Shown here: positions 4,824 to 5,180 of the stretch, in pieces | How positions within the stretch are numbered: position 1 is the stretch's first letter | Layout of the letters: every line of letters begins with the position of its first letter | DNA from: Clostridiales bacterium | GTDB taxonomy: Bacteria > Bacillota > Clostridia > UBA1381 | DNA length: 5,180 bases | Direction: 5' to 3' | Assembly (NCBI GenBank): GCA_003453455.1 | Contig: DMLG01000083.1 | Location: forward strand, 1 to 5,180 | The notes under the pieces: generated by a model | Told to the model about the DNA's origin: nothing | Database searches by the model: none | Seen by the model: the letters and a program-made list of their open reading frames with translations, nothing else | Position numbers and translations under genes: made by a program

Positions 4824-5180
4824 CTATTTACGTTTTATAAACGAGTTTATAACATACAAAAAATATCCTATAACAAGTGCCGTGCCCATACCAACGCCGA
4901 ACAAGGCAAAAGCATTATACGGCACATGATAATACGTTGCAAGACCATAGTACGGTCTTAAAACAAAATATGTCAAAATAAAATGCGCTGTCGGAATTAT
5001 AAGCCACAAAAACGGGTCATACGGACGGTACGAGCCTTTTTTGTCAAAAAACAGGCAATCGGCAAGAATTATAAGAGGACAGATAATGCATAAAATCCAG
5101 CATACAAGCCCATTGCCGAAAATCGACCCTTCGTACACTCCGAAAAACAGCGGCAAAAGCACGCTGTCTGTCGCAAGACA
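4824..5180 (-). CDS. Multi-pass membrane protein, Pr6Pr-like (5' end outside window)
   Basis: The reading frame is open to the right window edge, so the N-terminus is missing; 118 residues and a TAG stop are visible. A GTG at 5160-5162 is in frame but has no ribosome binding site and is probably internal. Hydrophobic segments alternate with short loops: LVCWILCIICPLIILADCLFF, then PFLWLIIPTAHFILTYFVL, then a final helix ending NSFIKRK, a positive-inside tail. The layout DCLFFDKKGSYRPYDPFLWLI, then an aromatic PYYG loop, then YNAFALFG before a last helix, resembles Pr6Pr-family proteins, which are membrane proteins of unknown function. This assignment is by pattern only. The gene ends 11 bases before the glycosylase start, so they are probably an operon, but no functional link is obvious. 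Confidence 0.6.
   Translation of the reverse strand, partial: CLATDSVLLPLFFGVYEGSIFGNGLVCWILCIICPLIILADCLFFDKKGSYRPYDPFLWLIIPTAHFILTYFVLRPYYGLATYYHVPYNAFALFGVGMGTALVIGYFLYVINSFIKRK

Noticed and set aside
4475..4961. Rightward open frames over the glycosylase and membrane-protein genes
   Set aside because: They are antisense to the glycosylase, whose motifs are unambiguous, and to the membrane-protein gene; composition and lack of ribosome binding sites mark them as chance frames.
1..5180. CRISPR array, toxin-antitoxin, phage defence or mobile element
   Set aside because: I searched for direct repeats, terminal inverted repeats, transposase or nuclease motifs and small paired genes by eye and found none; all substantial genes belong to recognisable housekeeping, sporulation, transport or repair families, or are a plain membrane protein.

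Overview
The window reads as chromosomal DNA from an endospore-forming member of the Clostridia (Bacillota). The basis is the gene order hup - rqcP (yabO) - yabP - yabQ - divIC - yabR, the spore-lineage families YabP and YabQ, AT-rich DNA, strong AGGAGG-type ribosome binding sites and Rho-independent terminators with U-runs. Genus cannot be told from this sequence. Coding density is high. I see no mobile element, CRISPR array, tRNA or rRNA.

Left part (1-2006, + strand): the 3' end of an HU-family gene, closed by its own terminator; rqcP, an S4-domain ribosome quality-control factor; a terminator; the sporulation-associated pair yabP-yabQ, translationally coupled by a 4-base overlap; divIC/ftsB, which begins inside the end of yabQ; and the S1-domain gene yabR, closed by a textbook terminator. 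Two control elements divide this run. The terminator after rqcP has the yabP ribosome binding site in its 3' arm. A near-consensus sigma-A promoter (TTGACA, 17 bp, TAAAAT) lies inside yabQ, about 60 bases before the divIC start. Together they suggest that the sporulation pair is insulated within a housekeeping cluster.

Middle part (2042-4368, + strand): pncB, nicotinate phosphoribosyltransferase, then a PnuC-family vitamin/nucleoside transporter. This is probably an NAD-precursor salvage and uptake pair. The 164-base gap between them holds a strong 15-bp hairpin, a small 7-bp hairpin, and a long terminator hairpin whose U-run directly abuts the pnuC ribosome binding site. An alternative fold of the same leader would break the terminator, so it looks like an attenuator. 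I could not match it to a known riboswitch class.

Right part (4339-5180, - strand): a DNA-deoxyinosine (hypoxanthine) glycosylase of the UDG superfamily, preceded in the same orientation by a multi-pass membrane protein that runs off the window edge. The glycosylase gene converges on pnuC with a 30-base overlap. The only convincing leftward terminator lies about 300 bases inside the pnuC coding region, so the two mRNAs should be antisense to each other at their 3' ends.

No clearly new multi-gene system is visible. The points worth checking are regulatory: the terminator/ribosome-binding-site overlap before yabP, the promoter inside yabQ, the pnuC leader, and the antisense terminator inside pnuC.
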